Shown here piece by piece: positions 8,552-17,441 of a stretch of DNA of 49,525 nucleotides. A program made the translations under genes and the position numbers. The stretch is taken from contig JANQGW010000187.1 in assembly GCA_028282905.1 (NCBI GenBank), forward strand, positions 1 through 49,525, read 5' to 3'. The stretch's first letter is position 1, and each line of letters begins with the position of its first letter. Source of the DNA: Sedimentisphaerales bacterium. GTDB taxonomy: Bacteria > Planctomycetota > Phycisphaerae > Sedimentisphaerales > Anaerohalosphaeraceae. The notes under the pieces were generated by a model that made no database searches, was not told where the DNA came from, and saw only the letters and a list, made by a program, of their open reading frames with translations.

Positions 8552-9403
8552 ATGGGTCAAAAGACATCTCCAATCGGTTTTAGAACGGGAATTACCCTCA
8601 ACTGGCAAAGTACGTGGTTTGCCCCGAAGGCGAACTATGGCGACTTCCTGATTGAGGACTGGAAGATCAGAGACTATGTCGATAAGAAGTTCAACCAGCA
8701 GCCTCCGTACGCGGCTGTTTCCAAGACGGTTATTGCCCGTACACGCAACGAAGTCAAGGTGACACTGCACACTGCCCGTCCGGGGATGGTGATCGGCCCT
8801 CGCGGTGCGGAAGTTGACAAACTGCGTGAAGAACTGGAACACCTGATCGACCGCAAGATCAGCGTGAATGTGATTGAAATTAAAGAACCGGCTTTGGATT
8901 CCAAGCTGGTTGCAGAAAATATTGCCGCACAGCTTCAGAAACGTTCGGCCTATCGCCGGGCGATGAAGATGGCTTGTGAAAGTGCGATGAACGCCGGTGC
9001 ATTGGGTGTCAAGGTTATGTGCGGCGGACGTTTGTCGGGTGCGGAAATCGCCCGCAGTGAAGTTCAAAAGCTCGGCAGTATTCCGCTGCAGACGCTGGAT
9101 GCCAACGTGGACTACGGTTCAGCGACGGCTCGAACAACTTATGGCGCTATCGGCATTAAGGTATGGATCTATAAGGGCAAATTCGGCGAAGAAATTACGC
9201 CGATCGTTCAGAATAAGCCGCGTCGCGGCGGTCGCCCGGGCGGCGGACGTCCCGGCGGTAACCGAGGCGGCGGACGCAGCGGTGGTGGTCGCAGTGGCGG
9301 ACGTCCTTCAGCGGCACCCGCTGAGGCAAAGAAAGCTCCCGAAACTCCGGCTGCAGCACCCGCTGAGCAGGCTCCGGCAGAAACGAATCAGGATAACAGC
9401 TAA
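8552..9403 (+). CDS. rpsC: 30S ribosomal protein S3 (uS3) with RGG-rich C-terminal tail
   Basis: S3 forms part of the mRNA entry channel and helicase. MGQKTSPIGFRTGITLNWQS starts the protein. The KH region contains RPGMVIGPRGAEVDKLREEL, and the C-terminal domain has GRLSGAEIARSE and YGAIGIKVWIYKG. The 283-aa protein exceeds E. coli S3 (233). After about residue 223 come repeated RGG/GGR units (RRGGRPGGGRPGGNRGGGRS), then an Ala/Pro/Glu-rich end. The tail is low-complexity and probably disordered; RGG repeats usually bind RNA. Confidence 0.96.
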   Translation: MGQKTSPIGFRTGITLNWQSTWFAPKANYGDFLIEDWKIRDYVDKKFNQQPPYAAVSKTVIARTRNEVKVTLHTARPGMVIGPRGAEVDKLREELEHLIDRKISVNVIEIKEPALDSKLVAENIAAQLQKRSAYRRAMKMACESAMNAGALGVKVMCGGRLSGAEIARSEVQKLGSIPLQTLDANVDYGSATARTTYGAIGIKVWIYKGKFGEEITPIVQNKPRRGGRPGGGRPGGNRGGGRSGGGRSGGRPSAAPAEAKKAPETPAAAPAEQAPAETNQDNS

Positions 9404-9428
9404 AGACTTAGTATAAAGGATTACAGCC

Positions 9429-9851
9429 ATGGCTTTAATGCCAAAACGAGTAAAATATCGTAAACACATGCGTGGCAAAATGAAAGGCAACGCCTCTCGC
9501 CGCAATTATGTAGCGTTTGGCGAGTACGGTCTTCAGGCCCTGGAGCCTCACTGGATTACCGGCCGTCAGATCGAAGCCGGCCGTATTGCCGCAACGCACT
9601 TCCTGAAACGTGAAGGTAAGATTCACATCCGGATCTTCCCGGACCACTCGTATTCTCAGAAACCGCTGGAAACACGAATGGGTAAAGGTAAGGCCGAGGT
9701 GGAAGGCTGGGTAGCTGTTGTTAAGCCCGGTATGGTGTTGTATGAAATCGGCGGCGTCGAAGAAGAAGTGGCCAAAGAAGCCCTGCTTCGTGTGGCTCAC
9801 AAGATGCCCGTAAAATGCAGGTTTGTGACACGCAGACATACGCTTGGATAA
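9429..9851 (+). CDS. rplP: 50S ribosomal protein L16 (uL16)
   Basis: L16 helps place tRNA at the A and P sites. It is 140 aa. [20 protein letters not shown] at the start, [20 protein letters not shown] (about residues 30-49), [20 protein letters not shown] and [20 protein letters not shown] identify it. The gene follows rpsC by 25 nt and precedes rpmC by 14 nt. Confidence 0.97.
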   Translation: MALMPKRVKYRKHMRGKMKGNASRRNYVAFGEYGLQALEPHWITGRQIEAGRIAATHFLKREGKIHIRIFPDHSYSQKPLETRMGKGKAEVEGWVAVVKPGMVLYEIGGVEEEVAKEALLRVAHKMPVKCRFVTRRHTLG

Positions 9852-9865
9852 GGATACGAAACGAG

Positions 9866-10063
9866 ATGAAAGCTTCTGAAATCAGAGAAATGCGATCCGA
9901 TGAGCGTGCGGAAAAGCTCGAAAAGCTGCAGCGTCAGCTCTTTGACCTTCGCGCTCAGGCCGTGACCGAAAATCTGGAAAACCGTCATGCGATTCGGGAT
10001 GTACGCCGGGATATCGCACGGGTTAAAACCATTATGAACGAAGAACAGAGTAAGGGCCAGTAA
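9866..10063 (+). CDS. rpmC: 50S ribosomal protein L29 (uL29)
   Basis: L29 sits by L23 at the tunnel exit. I place the start at ATG 9866, giving 65 aa (MKASEIREMRSDERAEKLEK). The frame is open further upstream, but those residues overlap rplP and are not L29-like. AAGGATACGAA precedes the ATG. LQRQLFDLRAQAVTENLENR and the R-rich final helix VRRDIARVKTIM are the family signature. rpsQ follows after 3 nt. Confidence 0.95.
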   Translation: MKASEIREMRSDERAEKLEKLQRQLFDLRAQAVTENLENRHAIRDVRRDIARVKTIMNEEQSKGQ

Positions 10064-10066
10064 GGC

Positions 10067-10330
10067 ATGGAAACAAAAGTAGTCAAAAATAAAAAGGCGA
10101 CGGTTGTCAGCCGCAGCGGCGACAAGAGCATTACCTGTCAGATTGATTATAAAGTCAAGCACCCGCGTTACGGCAAGTACATTCGCCGTCGTACGAAGTT
10201 GGGCGTTCATGATCCGAAGAACCTGGCCGGTTTGGGCGACTTGGTGGAAATCACCGAATGTCGGCCGATCAGCAAGAGAAAAAGCTGGCGTCTGGTAAAA
10301 GTACTGAAAAAAGCAGACATTGTAGAATAA
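10067..10330 (+). CDS. rpsQ: 30S ribosomal protein S17 (uS17)
   Basis: S17 is a primary 16S rRNA binding protein of the 30S body. It is 87 aa. The OB-fold shows [40 protein letters not shown] and [20 protein letters not shown], all typical. The ribosome binding site lies inside the end of rpmC (AAGGGCCAGTAAGGC), which suggests translational coupling. Confidence 0.96.
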   Translation: METKVVKNKKATVVSRSGDKSITCQIDYKVKHPRYGKYIRRRTKLGVHDPKNLAGLGDLVEITECRPISKRKSWRLVKVLKKADIVE

Positions 10331-10341
10331 AGGGCGGACCA

Positions 10342-10731
10342 TTGATTCAGCAAGAAAGCATGTTAGAGATCGCTGATAACAGCGGTGTGAAAGTGGCTCA
10401 GTGCATTAAGGTGTTGGGCAGAGGAAGTTCGCGCAAGGGTAAAGATACGCGTCCGACGGCAACTGTTGGCGATATTGTTTCTGTTGCGATCAAGAAAACC
10501 CTTCCCAACTGTTCGTTGGATAAAAAGAAAGTGCATCGCTGTGTGATCATTCGGACCAAGTACCCGGTACGTCGTCCGGACGGCAGCTATGTACGCTTTG
10601 ACAGTAACGCCGCGGTGATGATCGGTGAGGACCAGAATCCCATCGGAACCCGTATTTTTGGTGCGGTGGCTCGTGAGCTGCGTGAAAAGAACTTTATGAA
10701 GATTGTCTCTCTGGCCAGTGAAGTGGTTTAG
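10342..10731 (+). CDS. rplN: 50S ribosomal protein L14 (uL14)
   Basis: L14 lies at the subunit interface and binds ribosome silencing factors. I take TTG 10342 as the start because it gives [15 protein letters not shown], matching the usual MIQ start. AAAGGGCGG sits just upstream. The frame is open further upstream but overlaps rpsQ. The 129-aa product has [20 protein letters not shown] and [20 protein letters not shown]. It is a few residues longer than E. coli L14 (123) in the [15 protein letters not shown] loop. ATG 10360 is the alternative start. Confidence 0.94.
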   Translation: MIQQESMLEIADNSGVKVAQCIKVLGRGSSRKGKDTRPTATVGDIVSVAIKKTLPNCSLDKKKVHRCVIIRTKYPVRRPDGSYVRFDSNAAVMIGEDQNPIGTRIFGAVARELREKNFMKIVSLASEVV

Positions 10732-10764
10732 AGTCCGTTGACACGGTAAATAAGGGTTAATTCC

Positions 10765-11103
10765 ATGGCAAGACATGTTAAAAAAGGTGATACGGTAGAA
10801 ATCATTGCAGGCGTCAACAAAGGCGCGACCGGCAAGGTCATGCGGGTTATTCCCGGCAAGGACCGGGTTCTGGTTGAAGGCGTCAACCTGGCTCACAAGC
10901 ATGTGCGTCCCTCGCAGCAAAATCCGCAGGGCGGTCGCATTCGCGTTGAGCGTCCGATCCATATCAGCAATGTACAGCCGATCAGTACAAAAACCAGTAA
11001 GGGTGCCCGCGTGCGTTTTGCAACGGATGCCAAAGGAACCAAGAAGCGCGTTGCGACGGACGGTTCTGAAATTGGTGTGGTAACAAAGGCAAAGAAGAAA
11101 TAA
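10765..11103 (+). CDS. rplX: 50S ribosomal protein L24 (uL24)
   Basis: L24 initiates 50S assembly near the tunnel exit. The 112-aa protein opens with a KOW motif (VKKGDTVEIIAGVNKGATGK, residues 5-24) and continues VMRVIPGKDRVLVEGVNLAH. PQGGRIRVERPIHISNVQPI is the conserved second half. The C-terminal end is Lys-rich. ATG 10765 follows AAGGGTTAATTCC. Confidence 0.95.
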   Translation: MARHVKKGDTVEIIAGVNKGATGKVMRVIPGKDRVLVEGVNLAHKHVRPSQQNPQGGRIRVERPIHISNVQPISTKTSKGARVRFATDAKGTKKRVATDGSEIGVVTKAKKK

Positions 11104-11130
11104 CCAAAGTTGAGGTTAAAAGGATAATCG

Positions 11131-11673
11131 ATGGCTCGCTTAAAAGACGTATATAAAAGCAAAGTCGCCCCGGCCCTGCAGGAAAAGTTTGAGTACCGCA
11201 GTTCGATGGCCGTGCCGAAACTGGAAAAGATCGTGGTTTCGATGGGCGTCGGCAAGGCCGTTCAGGATAAGAAGTTCCTGGATAACGCATTCAAGGATCT
11301 GACGGTGATTTCCGGTCAGAAGCCGATGATCTGCAAGGCGAAACGCAGTGTATCAAACTTTAAGGTTCGTGAAGGCGACAAGACCGGCTTGAAGGTTACG
11401 CTTCGCAAAGAGCGGATGTTTGAGTTTCTGGATCGTCTGATCAACCTGGCGATTCCGCGGGTCAAGGACTTTCGTGGTCTGAACCCCAAGGGTTTTGACG
11501 GTCGCGGCAACTACTCGATGGGTCTGGATGAGCAGAGTGCTTTCCCGGAAATCGATCCGGCCAAGATTGATACCCAGCAGGGAATGAATATTACATTTGT
11601 CACCTCGGCAGTCAGCGATGATGAAGCCCGCGAAATGCTGAAGTTGTTTGGAATGCCCTTTAAGGAAAATTAA
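11131..11673 (+). CDS. rplE: 50S ribosomal protein L5 (uL5)
   Basis: L5 binds 5S rRNA and forms the central protuberance. It is 180 aa. YRSSMAVPKLEKIVVSMGVG, SGQKPMICKAKRSVSNFKVR, the helix MFEFLDRLINLAIPRVKDFR and GLNPKGFDGRGNYSMGLDEQ are all present. It lies between rplX and rpsN as expected, after AAAGGATAATCG. Confidence 0.97.
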   Translation: MARLKDVYKSKVAPALQEKFEYRSSMAVPKLEKIVVSMGVGKAVQDKKFLDNAFKDLTVISGQKPMICKAKRSVSNFKVREGDKTGLKVTLRKERMFEFLDRLINLAIPRVKDFRGLNPKGFDGRGNYSMGLDEQSAFPEIDPAKIDTQQGMNITFVTSAVSDDEAREMLKLFGMPFKEN

Positions 11674-11698
11674 CCACTGAGGTTTTGGAGTATAGTTT

Positions 11699-11884
11699 AT
11701 GTCGACAACGGCACTTGAAAATAAAGCGAATGCAAAGCCGAAATTTAGAAGTCGCGGTTACACCCGCTGCCAGATTTGCGGTCGGGCACGAGCGGTCTAT
11801 CGTAAGTTTAAAATTTGCCGCATTTGTTTCCGTACGATGGCCAACGAAGGCAAGATTCCCGGCGTTAAGAAAGCAAGCTGGTAA
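11699..11884 (+). CDS. rpsN: 30S ribosomal protein S14, zinc-binding type (uS14)
   Basis: S14 is part of the 30S head. The 61-aa protein is the short, zinc-containing (C+) form: CQIC and CRIC motifs around residues 24-27 and 40-43 are separated by the usual spacing. [20 protein letters not shown] and [18 protein letters not shown] are diagnostic. I chose ATG 11699, which follows TTTTGGAGTATAGTTT. Confidence 0.96.
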   Translation: MSTTALENKANAKPKFRSRGYTRCQICGRARAVYRKFKICRICFRTMANEGKIPGVKKASW

Positions 11885-11929
11885 TTCAAGGAAACAGTAA
11901 ACGAACCCAGGAAATATGGAGTTAGTTGC

Positions 11930-12328
11930 ATGAGTTTAAGTGATCCCATTGCGGATATGCTGACAAGAATACGGAATGCTTCACGCATCGGTCGAACCGA
12001 CGTGAAAATCCCGGCTTCGAAGATTTGCCAGGGCATTGCCGCCGTATTAAAGGATGAAGGTTACATTGCCGATTTCGATCGGATTGATGATAACAAGCAG
12101 GGACTTCTTCGTGTCTTTCTGAAGTACACGCCGGAAGGTATTCCGGCAATTACGACGATTGATCGAACCAGTAAGCCGGGCTGCCGTGTGTATAAAGGCA
12201 CGACCGACATTCCGCGTGTGATGGGCGGACTGGGGATTTCGATTGTTTCGACCAGTAAAGGCGTAATGAGTGATAGAAAATGTCGCGCTGAAAATGTCGG
12301 CGGTGAACTGATTTGCACGGTGAGCTAA
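11930..12328 (+). CDS. rpsH: 30S ribosomal protein S8 (uS8)
   Basis: S8 binds 16S helix 21 and, in E. coli, represses the spc operon. It is 132 aa. SDPIADMLTRIRNASRIGRT opens the protein and KIPASKICQGIAAVLKDEGY follows. The conserved GLGISIVSTSKGVMSDRKCR and the ending GGELICTVS complete the match. rplF begins 1 nt after its stop codon, so the two are tightly coupled. Confidence 0.97.
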   Translation: MSLSDPIADMLTRIRNASRIGRTDVKIPASKICQGIAAVLKDEGYIADFDRIDDNKQGLLRVFLKYTPEGIPAITTIDRTSKPGCRVYKGTTDIPRVMGGLGISIVSTSKGVMSDRKCRAENVGGELICTVS

Positions 12329-12329
12329 T

Positions 12330-12902
12330 ATGAGTCGTATAGGAAAAAAACCAATTGCAATTCCAGGCGGTGTCAAGGTTGAACAAAAAGGTCTCCAGAT
12401 TAAGGTGACCGGCCCCAAGGGCACGCTGGAAATGGACTGTCATCCGGAAATCGACGTGAAAGTCGAAAACGATGCGATTGTTGTGGATAATGCCGATTTT
12501 GGTGATCGCAGCAAACGCGCTCTGCATGGGACGATGCGGGCACTGTTGAACAACATGGTGACCGGCGTGACGCAGGGCTTTGAAAAGAAGATGCAGATCT
12601 TCGGAACCGGTTACAACCTGAAAGAGCAGGGCGGCAAGCTCGTTCTGAATGTTGGGTTCTGTCACCCGGTTGAGCTGCCGATCCCCAAGAGCGTCAAGGT
12701 GGATATCAAGACCCCGGCGACCCGCGGTAATGATGTACCGGCTCTGTTTTCACTGTCCGGTCCGGACAAGCAGGAACTGGGACAGTTTGCGGCGGTCATT
12801 CGCAAGGTCCGTCCGCCGGAGCCGTATCAGGGCAAGGGCATTCGCTATGCGGATGAACATGTGATTCGCAAGGTCGGTAAGGCCTTTGGTGCAGGCGGTT
12901 AA
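12330..12902 (+). CDS. rplF: 50S ribosomal protein L6 (uL6)
   Basis: L6 lies near the factor-binding site of the 50S subunit. The 190-aa product starts MSRIGKKPIAIPGGVKVEQK. It contains VTGPKGTLEMDCHPEIDVKV, the ALHGTMRALLNNMVTGVTQG helix and the second repeat IRKVRPPEPYQGKGIRYADE. It is somewhat longer than E. coli L6 (177), mainly in the second domain. The ATG lies 1 nt after the rpsH stop. Confidence 0.97.
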   Translation: MSRIGKKPIAIPGGVKVEQKGLQIKVTGPKGTLEMDCHPEIDVKVENDAIVVDNADFGDRSKRALHGTMRALLNNMVTGVTQGFEKKMQIFGTGYNLKEQGGKLVLNVGFCHPVELPIPKSVKVDIKTPATRGNDVPALFSLSGPDKQELGQFAAVIRKVRPPEPYQGKGIRYADEHVIRKVGKAFGAGG

Positions 12903-12974
12903 TGACAGAACCGAAACGTGTTATCGCGGTGGTTATGCCGCTTAACAGGCAATGATAAAAGGGAATCGGTAAAG

Positions 12975-13340
12975 ATGCAGAACGAACGAATTAAAAAAGC
13001 TCGAACACGACGCAATTGGCGTTCACGCCGGAAAATTTTCGGTACGCCGGAACGTCCCCGGTTGGTCGTTTTCCGTTCAAGCCGACATATTTACGCACAG
13101 ATCATCGACGATCTGGCCGGTGTGACTCTGGCTTCGGCCAGCAGCCGGGCCAAGGGTCTGCGTGACAGCGTTAAATATGGCGGAAACCAGGATGCAGCCA
13201 AGGTTGTCGGTGCCGCGATTGCCAAGCAGGCGATGGATGTCGGTATTAAGGCGATTTGCTTTGACCGCAACGGGTATAAGTATCACGGTCGGGTCAAGGC
13301 GCTGGCCGATGCGGCTCGGGAAACCGGGTTGGCACTGTAA
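12975..13340 (+). CDS. rplR: 50S ribosomal protein L18 (uL18)
   Basis: L18 binds 5S rRNA with L5. I place the start at ATG 12975 (121 aa), since [20 protein letters not shown] matches the basic L18 N-terminus. The upstream open frame from 12918 encodes unrelated residues. [20 protein letters not shown] and [20 protein letters not shown] are the signature motifs. The 72-nt gap from rplF is unusually long for this operon and shows no clear structure. Confidence 0.95.
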   Translation: MQNERIKKARTRRNWRSRRKIFGTPERPRLVVFRSSRHIYAQIIDDLAGVTLASASSRAKGLRDSVKYGGNQDAAKVVGAAIAKQAMDVGIKAICFDRNGYKYHGRVKALADAARETGLAL

Positions 13341-13374
13341 ACGAAAATCAAAACGTCAAAATTGGAGATAGAAG

Positions 13375-13890
13375 TTGGCTGAAGAAATCAGAACAGACAT
13401 TCAAACGGAACAACCGCTGGAAGATACGGTGGTAAAGGTATTCCGTAACGCCAAAGTGGTCAAGGGTGGTCGTCGGTTCAGCTTTGCCGCTCTGGTGGTT
13501 GTCGGTGACCGCAACGGAACCGTGGGCTACGGTTATGCCAAGGCCAATGAAGTTCCGCCGTCAGTTGAAAAGGCCGTCAAAGACGCCAAAAAGAATCTGA
13601 ACAAGGTACCGATCGTTGACGGTACGCTTCCGCATCCGATCGTCGGAAAGTGCCGTGCCACGCAGGTAACGATGCTGCCGGCCAGCCCGGGTACTGGTGT
13701 TATTGCCGGTTCCACCGTGCGTGCCGTCCTGGAATATGCCGGTGTGCGTAACGCCCTGACCAAGATTAACGGCAGCCGCTCGGCCAAGAACGTTGTCAAG
13801 GCCGTGATGGATGGATTAACAAGACTTCGTGACAAGGAAACCATCGAATCTCTGCGAGGCGTAGAGGTCGAAGTTGAAAAAAGGTGGTAA
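13375..13890 (+). CDS. rpsE: 30S ribosomal protein S5 (uS5)
   Basis: S5 takes part in decoding fidelity and the mRNA entry helicase. The start is TTG 13375, preceded by TTGGAGATAGAAG, giving 171 aa. The double-stranded RNA binding fold shows VFRNAKVVKGGRRFSFAALV and VVGDRNGTVGYGYAKANEVP. The C-terminal domain shows PASPGTGVIAGSTVRAVLEY and AGVRNALTKINGSRSAKNVV. Its end lies 7 nt before my chosen rplO start. No rpmD lies between them. Confidence 0.96.
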   Translation: MAEEIRTDIQTEQPLEDTVVKVFRNAKVVKGGRRFSFAALVVVGDRNGTVGYGYAKANEVPPSVEKAVKDAKKNLNKVPIVDGTLPHPIVGKCRATQVTMLPASPGTGVIAGSTVRAVLEYAGVRNALTKINGSRSAKNVVKAVMDGLTRLRDKETIESLRGVEVEVEKRW

Positions 13891-13897
13891 GAACGAT

Positions 13898-14347
13898 ATG
13901 TTAAGCAATGAAATTACAGCAATCGTCGGATCGGGTCCGAAACGAAAACGCTTAGGGCGTGGAAAAGGAAGCGGCCAGGGCAAGACGGCCGGTCGCGGCC
14001 ACAAAGGCTATGGCAGTCGTGCCGGTGCATCGACGCACCTGGCTAACGAAGGCGGCCAGATGCCGTTGTTCCGTCGTCTGCCCAAACGCGGATTTAATAA
14101 TGCCCAGTTTGCAACACGCTATGAGATCGTTAATGTTTCTCAGTTGGAACGTGTTTTCACGGATGGTACGGCAGTGGGTGTGGAAGAACTCATCGGCGCC
14201 GGACTGATTGACTCTCGCAGCAGCAAGATTAAAATCCTCGGCGATGGTGAATTGACGAAAAAACTGAACGTAACCGCGCATAAGTTCAGCAAGAGTGCCG
14301 AACAGAAGATTTCCGAATGCGGCGGTTCTGTTAAGGTGGTTGCCTAA
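13898..14347 (+). CDS. rplO: 50S ribosomal protein L15 (uL15)
   Basis: L15 is a late-assembly 50S protein. I take ATG 13898 (149 aa) as the start, with AAAAAAGGTGGTAAG as ribosome binding site. An in-frame TTG at 13874 inside rpsE would add eight Lys/Gly residues. The Gly/Arg-rich KRLGRGKGSGQGKTAGRGHK (from about residue 16) and GGQMPLFRRLPKRGFNN are the L15 signature. The rest is the C-terminal globular part ending GGSVKVVA. It sits directly between rpsE and secY. Confidence 0.95.
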   Translation: MLSNEITAIVGSGPKRKRLGRGKGSGQGKTAGRGHKGYGSRAGASTHLANEGGQMPLFRRLPKRGFNNAQFATRYEIVNVSQLERVFTDGTAVGVEELIGAGLIDSRSSKIKILGDGELTKKLNVTAHKFSKSAEQKISECGGSVKVVA

Positions 14348-14372
14348 GCCTCAATCAGGGAAGGGTATAAGA

Positions 14373-15728
14373 ATGCTTGGCACATTTATCAACATCTTTA
14401 AAGTAGCGGATTTAAGAAACAAAATCCTGTTTACGCTGGCATTGCTGTGCATTTACCGGGTCGGCTTTTTTATTCCGGTACCCGGTTTTGACGCTGCGGC
14501 GATTACACAGGCTGCGGAAGAACGCGGAAGCGATACGCCGATGGGCCGAGCCGCTGAGTACATGCAGATGTTTACCGGCGGAACGCTGAGTAAGTCCAGC
14601 CTGTTCAGCCTGGGGATTATGCCGTATATTTCGGCGTCGATTATCCTGATGTTGCTGGGTGAAGTCTTGCCGGCCCTGCGAAAACTCAAGCAGGAAGGTG
14701 CGGCCGGACATAAAAAGATACAGGAATATACGCGCTATTTGACGGTGCCTTTATGCGTGATTCAGGCATACATGTTCATGAAGATGTTTGCCGTCGAAAA
14801 CTACATTTATGCGGACATGAAGTTTCAGGCTATCGTGATGGGGATTGTCGGCATGACGGCCGGGACGCTGTTTTTGATGTGGCTGGGCGAGCAGATTGAC
14901 GAATACGGTATCGGTAACGGTATCAGTTTGATTATTATGGCCGGTATTTTGTCCCGGATGCCGATGGCGGTCTGGGAGGTTCTGCAAAATGCCGACTGGC
15001 GCATGAATTCAGATGCCCAGTATGGCCCGGGGAAAATTCTGATCCTGCTGGGAGCCTTTGTTTTTGTTATCGCCGGTGCGATTCTGATTACACAGGGCCA
15101 GCGTCGGATTCCGATTCAGCAGGCTAAACAGATGCGCGGCCACCGGATGTACGGCGGGCAGCGTCATTACCTGCCGCTTCGGGTGAACCACGGCGGTGTG
15201 ATGCCGATTATTTTCGCATCGAGCTTGATGATGTTCCCGTCGATTATTTTTGATCAGCTTAAGGGTATTGAGATTTTTGCGAAGTCAGACCTCTTTGCTC
15301 AGGTTGCCCAGGCATTTGGCCCGATGGCATTTACGTATAACCTTATTTTTGTGATTATGATTTTCCTGTTCGCGTATTTCTGGACAACCGTCCAGTTCCA
15401 GCCGAAGGACATGGCCAAGAATCTGCGTGACCGCGGCAGCTTTATTCCCGGTTTGCGTCCCGGCCACCGCACGGCGGAATACCTAGAAACCGTGATGATC
15501 CGGATCACGTTTTTCGGTGCGTCGTTCCTGGCGTTTATCGCAGTGGTGCCGAGCTTGGTGAGCCAGTTGATTGGCGTCCCGTTCATGGTCGCATCGTTCC
15601 TGGGTGGCACGGGCTTGTTGATTGTTGTCAGCGTCTCGCTGGATCTGGTTCAGCGGATTGAGGCGAATTTGATTATGCGTAACTACGAAGGATTCAGTGA
15701 CTCTCGAATTAAAGGAGCCTTCCGATGA
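14373..15728 (+). CDS. secY: Protein translocase subunit SecY
   Basis: SecY is the pore of the inner-membrane Sec translocon. I place the start at ATG 14373 (MLGTFINIFKVADLRNKILF, 451 aa), after GGGAAGGGTATAAG. The longer open frame overlaps rplO. Ten hydrophobic segments can be followed. Landmarks are SLGIMPYISASIILMLLGEV, YGIGNGISLIIMAGI, the cytoplasmic loop RIPIQQAKQMRGHRMYGGQR and the LRDRGSFIPGLRPGHRTAEY loop. The last four bases overlap adk (ATGA), so translation is probably coupled. Confidence 0.96.
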   Translation: MLGTFINIFKVADLRNKILFTLALLCIYRVGFFIPVPGFDAAAITQAAEERGSDTPMGRAAEYMQMFTGGTLSKSSLFSLGIMPYISASIILMLLGEVLPALRKLKQEGAAGHKKIQEYTRYLTVPLCVIQAYMFMKMFAVENYIYADMKFQAIVMGIVGMTAGTLFLMWLGEQIDEYGIGNGISLIIMAGILSRMPMAVWEVLQNADWRMNSDAQYGPGKILILLGAFVFVIAGAILITQGQRRIPIQQAKQMRGHRMYGGQRHYLPLRVNHGGVMPIIFASSLMMFPSIIFDQLKGIEIFAKSDLFAQVAQAFGPMAFTYNLIFVIMIFLFAYFWTTVQFQPKDMAKNLRDRGSFIPGLRPGHRTAEYLETVMIRITFFGASFLAFIAVVPSLVSQLIGVPFMVASFLGGTGLLIVVSVSLDLVQRIEANLIMRNYEGFSDSRIKGAFR

Positions 15729-16378
15729 AATTGATTCTGCTTGGACCTCCCGGTGCCGGCAAAGGCACTCAGTGCAAACGGATTATTGAAAAATACGGCA
15801 TGATTCATATGTCGAGCGGTGATATCCTGCGGGCCGAACGTAAAGCCAATAGCGACTTGGGCCAGAAGGCTCAGAGTTATATGGACAGCGGGGCACTCGT
15901 TCCGGATGATCTGATTATCGATATGATGATCAAGGCCATCAAGGAAGCTCCCGCGTCCGGTTATGTGCTGGACGGTTTTCCGCGAACGGTTGCTCAGGGC
16001 GACGGTTTGGATGCGGCGTTGGCGAATGCCGGCGAAAAAATTGACGCGATTGTTAACCTGCAGGTTCCGAATGAAGCGATAATCTCGCGGATGACGGGTC
16101 GTCGCTGTTGTCCGGTTTGCGGTGCGGTTTATCATATTGAGAATCTCAAGCCCAAGACCGAAGGTCAGTGCGACAAGGGTTGCGGCGAGTTGGTGCAGCG
16201 TCCGGATGATACGCCGGAAGTTGTGGCAAACCGCCTGAAGATTTACGATGAGCAAACGGCTGCGGTCGTTGGTTACTACCAGGAAAAAGGTAACGTGATT
16301 CTGGATATCGATGCCAATCAGGAAATCGATAAGGTTACGGCCGATGTCTTTGAAAAGTTAGATGCCCTGAAGGGTTAA
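15725..16378 (+). CDS. adk: Adenylate kinase, zinc-lid type
   Basis: Adenylate kinase converts ATP and AMP to two ADP. The P-loop GPPGAGKGTQ is at residues 7-16. The AMP-binding MSSGDILRAERK and YVLDGFPRTVAQGD follow, and LVQRPDDTPEVVANRL lies in the LID/core. The LID holds CPVC and CDKGC pairs, a likely structural zinc site. Length 217 aa matches the long form. It overlaps secY by 4 nt and is 11 nt from map, an arrangement common in spc operons. Confidence 0.96.
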   Translation: MKLILLGPPGAGKGTQCKRIIEKYGMIHMSSGDILRAERKANSDLGQKAQSYMDSGALVPDDLIIDMMIKAIKEAPASGYVLDGFPRTVAQGDGLDAALANAGEKIDAIVNLQVPNEAIISRMTGRRCCPVCGAVYHIENLKPKTEGQCDKGCGELVQRPDDTPEVVANRLKIYDEQTAAVVGYYQEKGNVILDIDANQEIDKVTADVFEKLDALKG

Positions 16379-16389
16379 GCGAGTTTGAG

Positions 16390-17181
16390 ATGCCGATAAC
16401 GCTTCGGAGCAGGCGAGAAATAGAAATGCTTCGCAACGCCGGAAGGCTGGTTGCGGAGGTTCTTTCAAAATTAAAAGAGTATGCAAAACCGGGTGTCAGT
16501 ACCGGCGAACTGGATGAAATGGCACTGGAAATGGCCCATGAGGCCGGTGCGATTGCTTTGTTCAAAGACTACCCGCATCCCTATATGGATTGCCCGTTTC
16601 CGGGAGCAATTTGTGCTTCGGTGAATGAGCAGTTGGTTCATGGGATTCCGTCCAGAAAGGTCATCCTTGAAGAAGGTGACATTCTGAGCGTTGATTACGG
16701 TGTGAAACTGAACGGTTACTGCGGTGACGCGGCGTTTACAACCGGCATCGGACAAATTTCACCGCAGCGTCAGAAATTGCTGGATGTGACGGACGGCCTT
16801 TTGAAAATTGCGGTTGAAAACATGGCACCCGGAGTTAAGTGGAGTGCTATAGCCGGGATGATGGAAGCCGAAGCCAAGGCGGCCGGTTTTTCCGTTGTGA
16901 AAGATTATGTCGGCCATGGCATTGGTACCGAGATGCATGAGGATCCGAAGGTGCCGAATTTTGTCAGCCGTGAACTGCTTCGCAATGACACTGTGCTGAA
17001 AGAAGGCATGGTGCTGGCGGTCGAGCCGATGGTTAATATTGGAACTGCATCTGTGAAGACACTGCCGGACGGCTGGACGGTGATAACAAAAGATAAGAAA
17101 TGCTCAGCGCATTTTGAATACACGATCGCCGTGGTGCAGGGCGGATGCGAAGTCCTGACACCGTGGGATCAACTCGGTTAA
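16390..17181 (+). CDS. map: Methionine aminopeptidase, type I
   Basis: This enzyme removes the initiator Met from nascent proteins. The 263-aa product has the pita-bread metalloprotease ligands: the Asp of LSVDYGVKLNGYCGD and the second Asp in GDAAFTTG, the His of GHGIGTEMHEDP, the Glu of LAVEPM and the final Glu of HFEYTIAV. There is no N-terminal extension. It is cotranscribed with adk and infA in the standard order. Confidence 0.96.
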   Translation: MPITLRSRREIEMLRNAGRLVAEVLSKLKEYAKPGVSTGELDEMALEMAHEAGAIALFKDYPHPYMDCPFPGAICASVNEQLVHGIPSRKVILEEGDILSVDYGVKLNGYCGDAAFTTGIGQISPQRQKLLDVTDGLLKIAVENMAPGVKWSAIAGMMEAEAKAAGFSVVKDYVGHGIGTEMHEDPKVPNFVSRELLRNDTVLKEGMVLAVEPMVNIGTASVKTLPDGWTVITKDKKCSAHFEYTIAVVQGGCEVLTPWDQLG

Positions 17182-17198
17182 GCTGAAAGAAAAAACGA

Positions 17199-17414
17199 AT
17201 GGCAAAAAAAGACGCAATCAGACTCGAAGCCAAAGTCGTCGAGGCACTGCCAAATGCGATGTTTCGTGTGGAACTTGAAAACGGACATCAGATTCTGGCA
17301 CATGTTTCGGGAAAGATGAGAATGCATTTTATCCGCATTCTTCCCGGTGACACGGTTACCGTCGAAATGAGTCCGTATGACCTGACCCGGGGTCGGATTG
17401 TGTTGCGAAATTAA
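17199..17414 (+). CDS. infA: Translation initiation factor IF-1
   Basis: IF-1 blocks the A site of the 30S subunit during initiation. The 71-aa OB-fold protein shows [40 protein letters not shown] and [20 protein letters not shown], which match the family closely. It lies 17 nt after map and is followed by rpmJ. Confidence 0.96.
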   Translation: MAKKDAIRLEAKVVEALPNAMFRVELENGHQILAHVSGKMRMHFIRILPGDTVTVEMSPYDLTRGRIVLRN

Positions 17415-17441
17415 AAGCACTTTGTAAAGCGAAGGTGTGTT

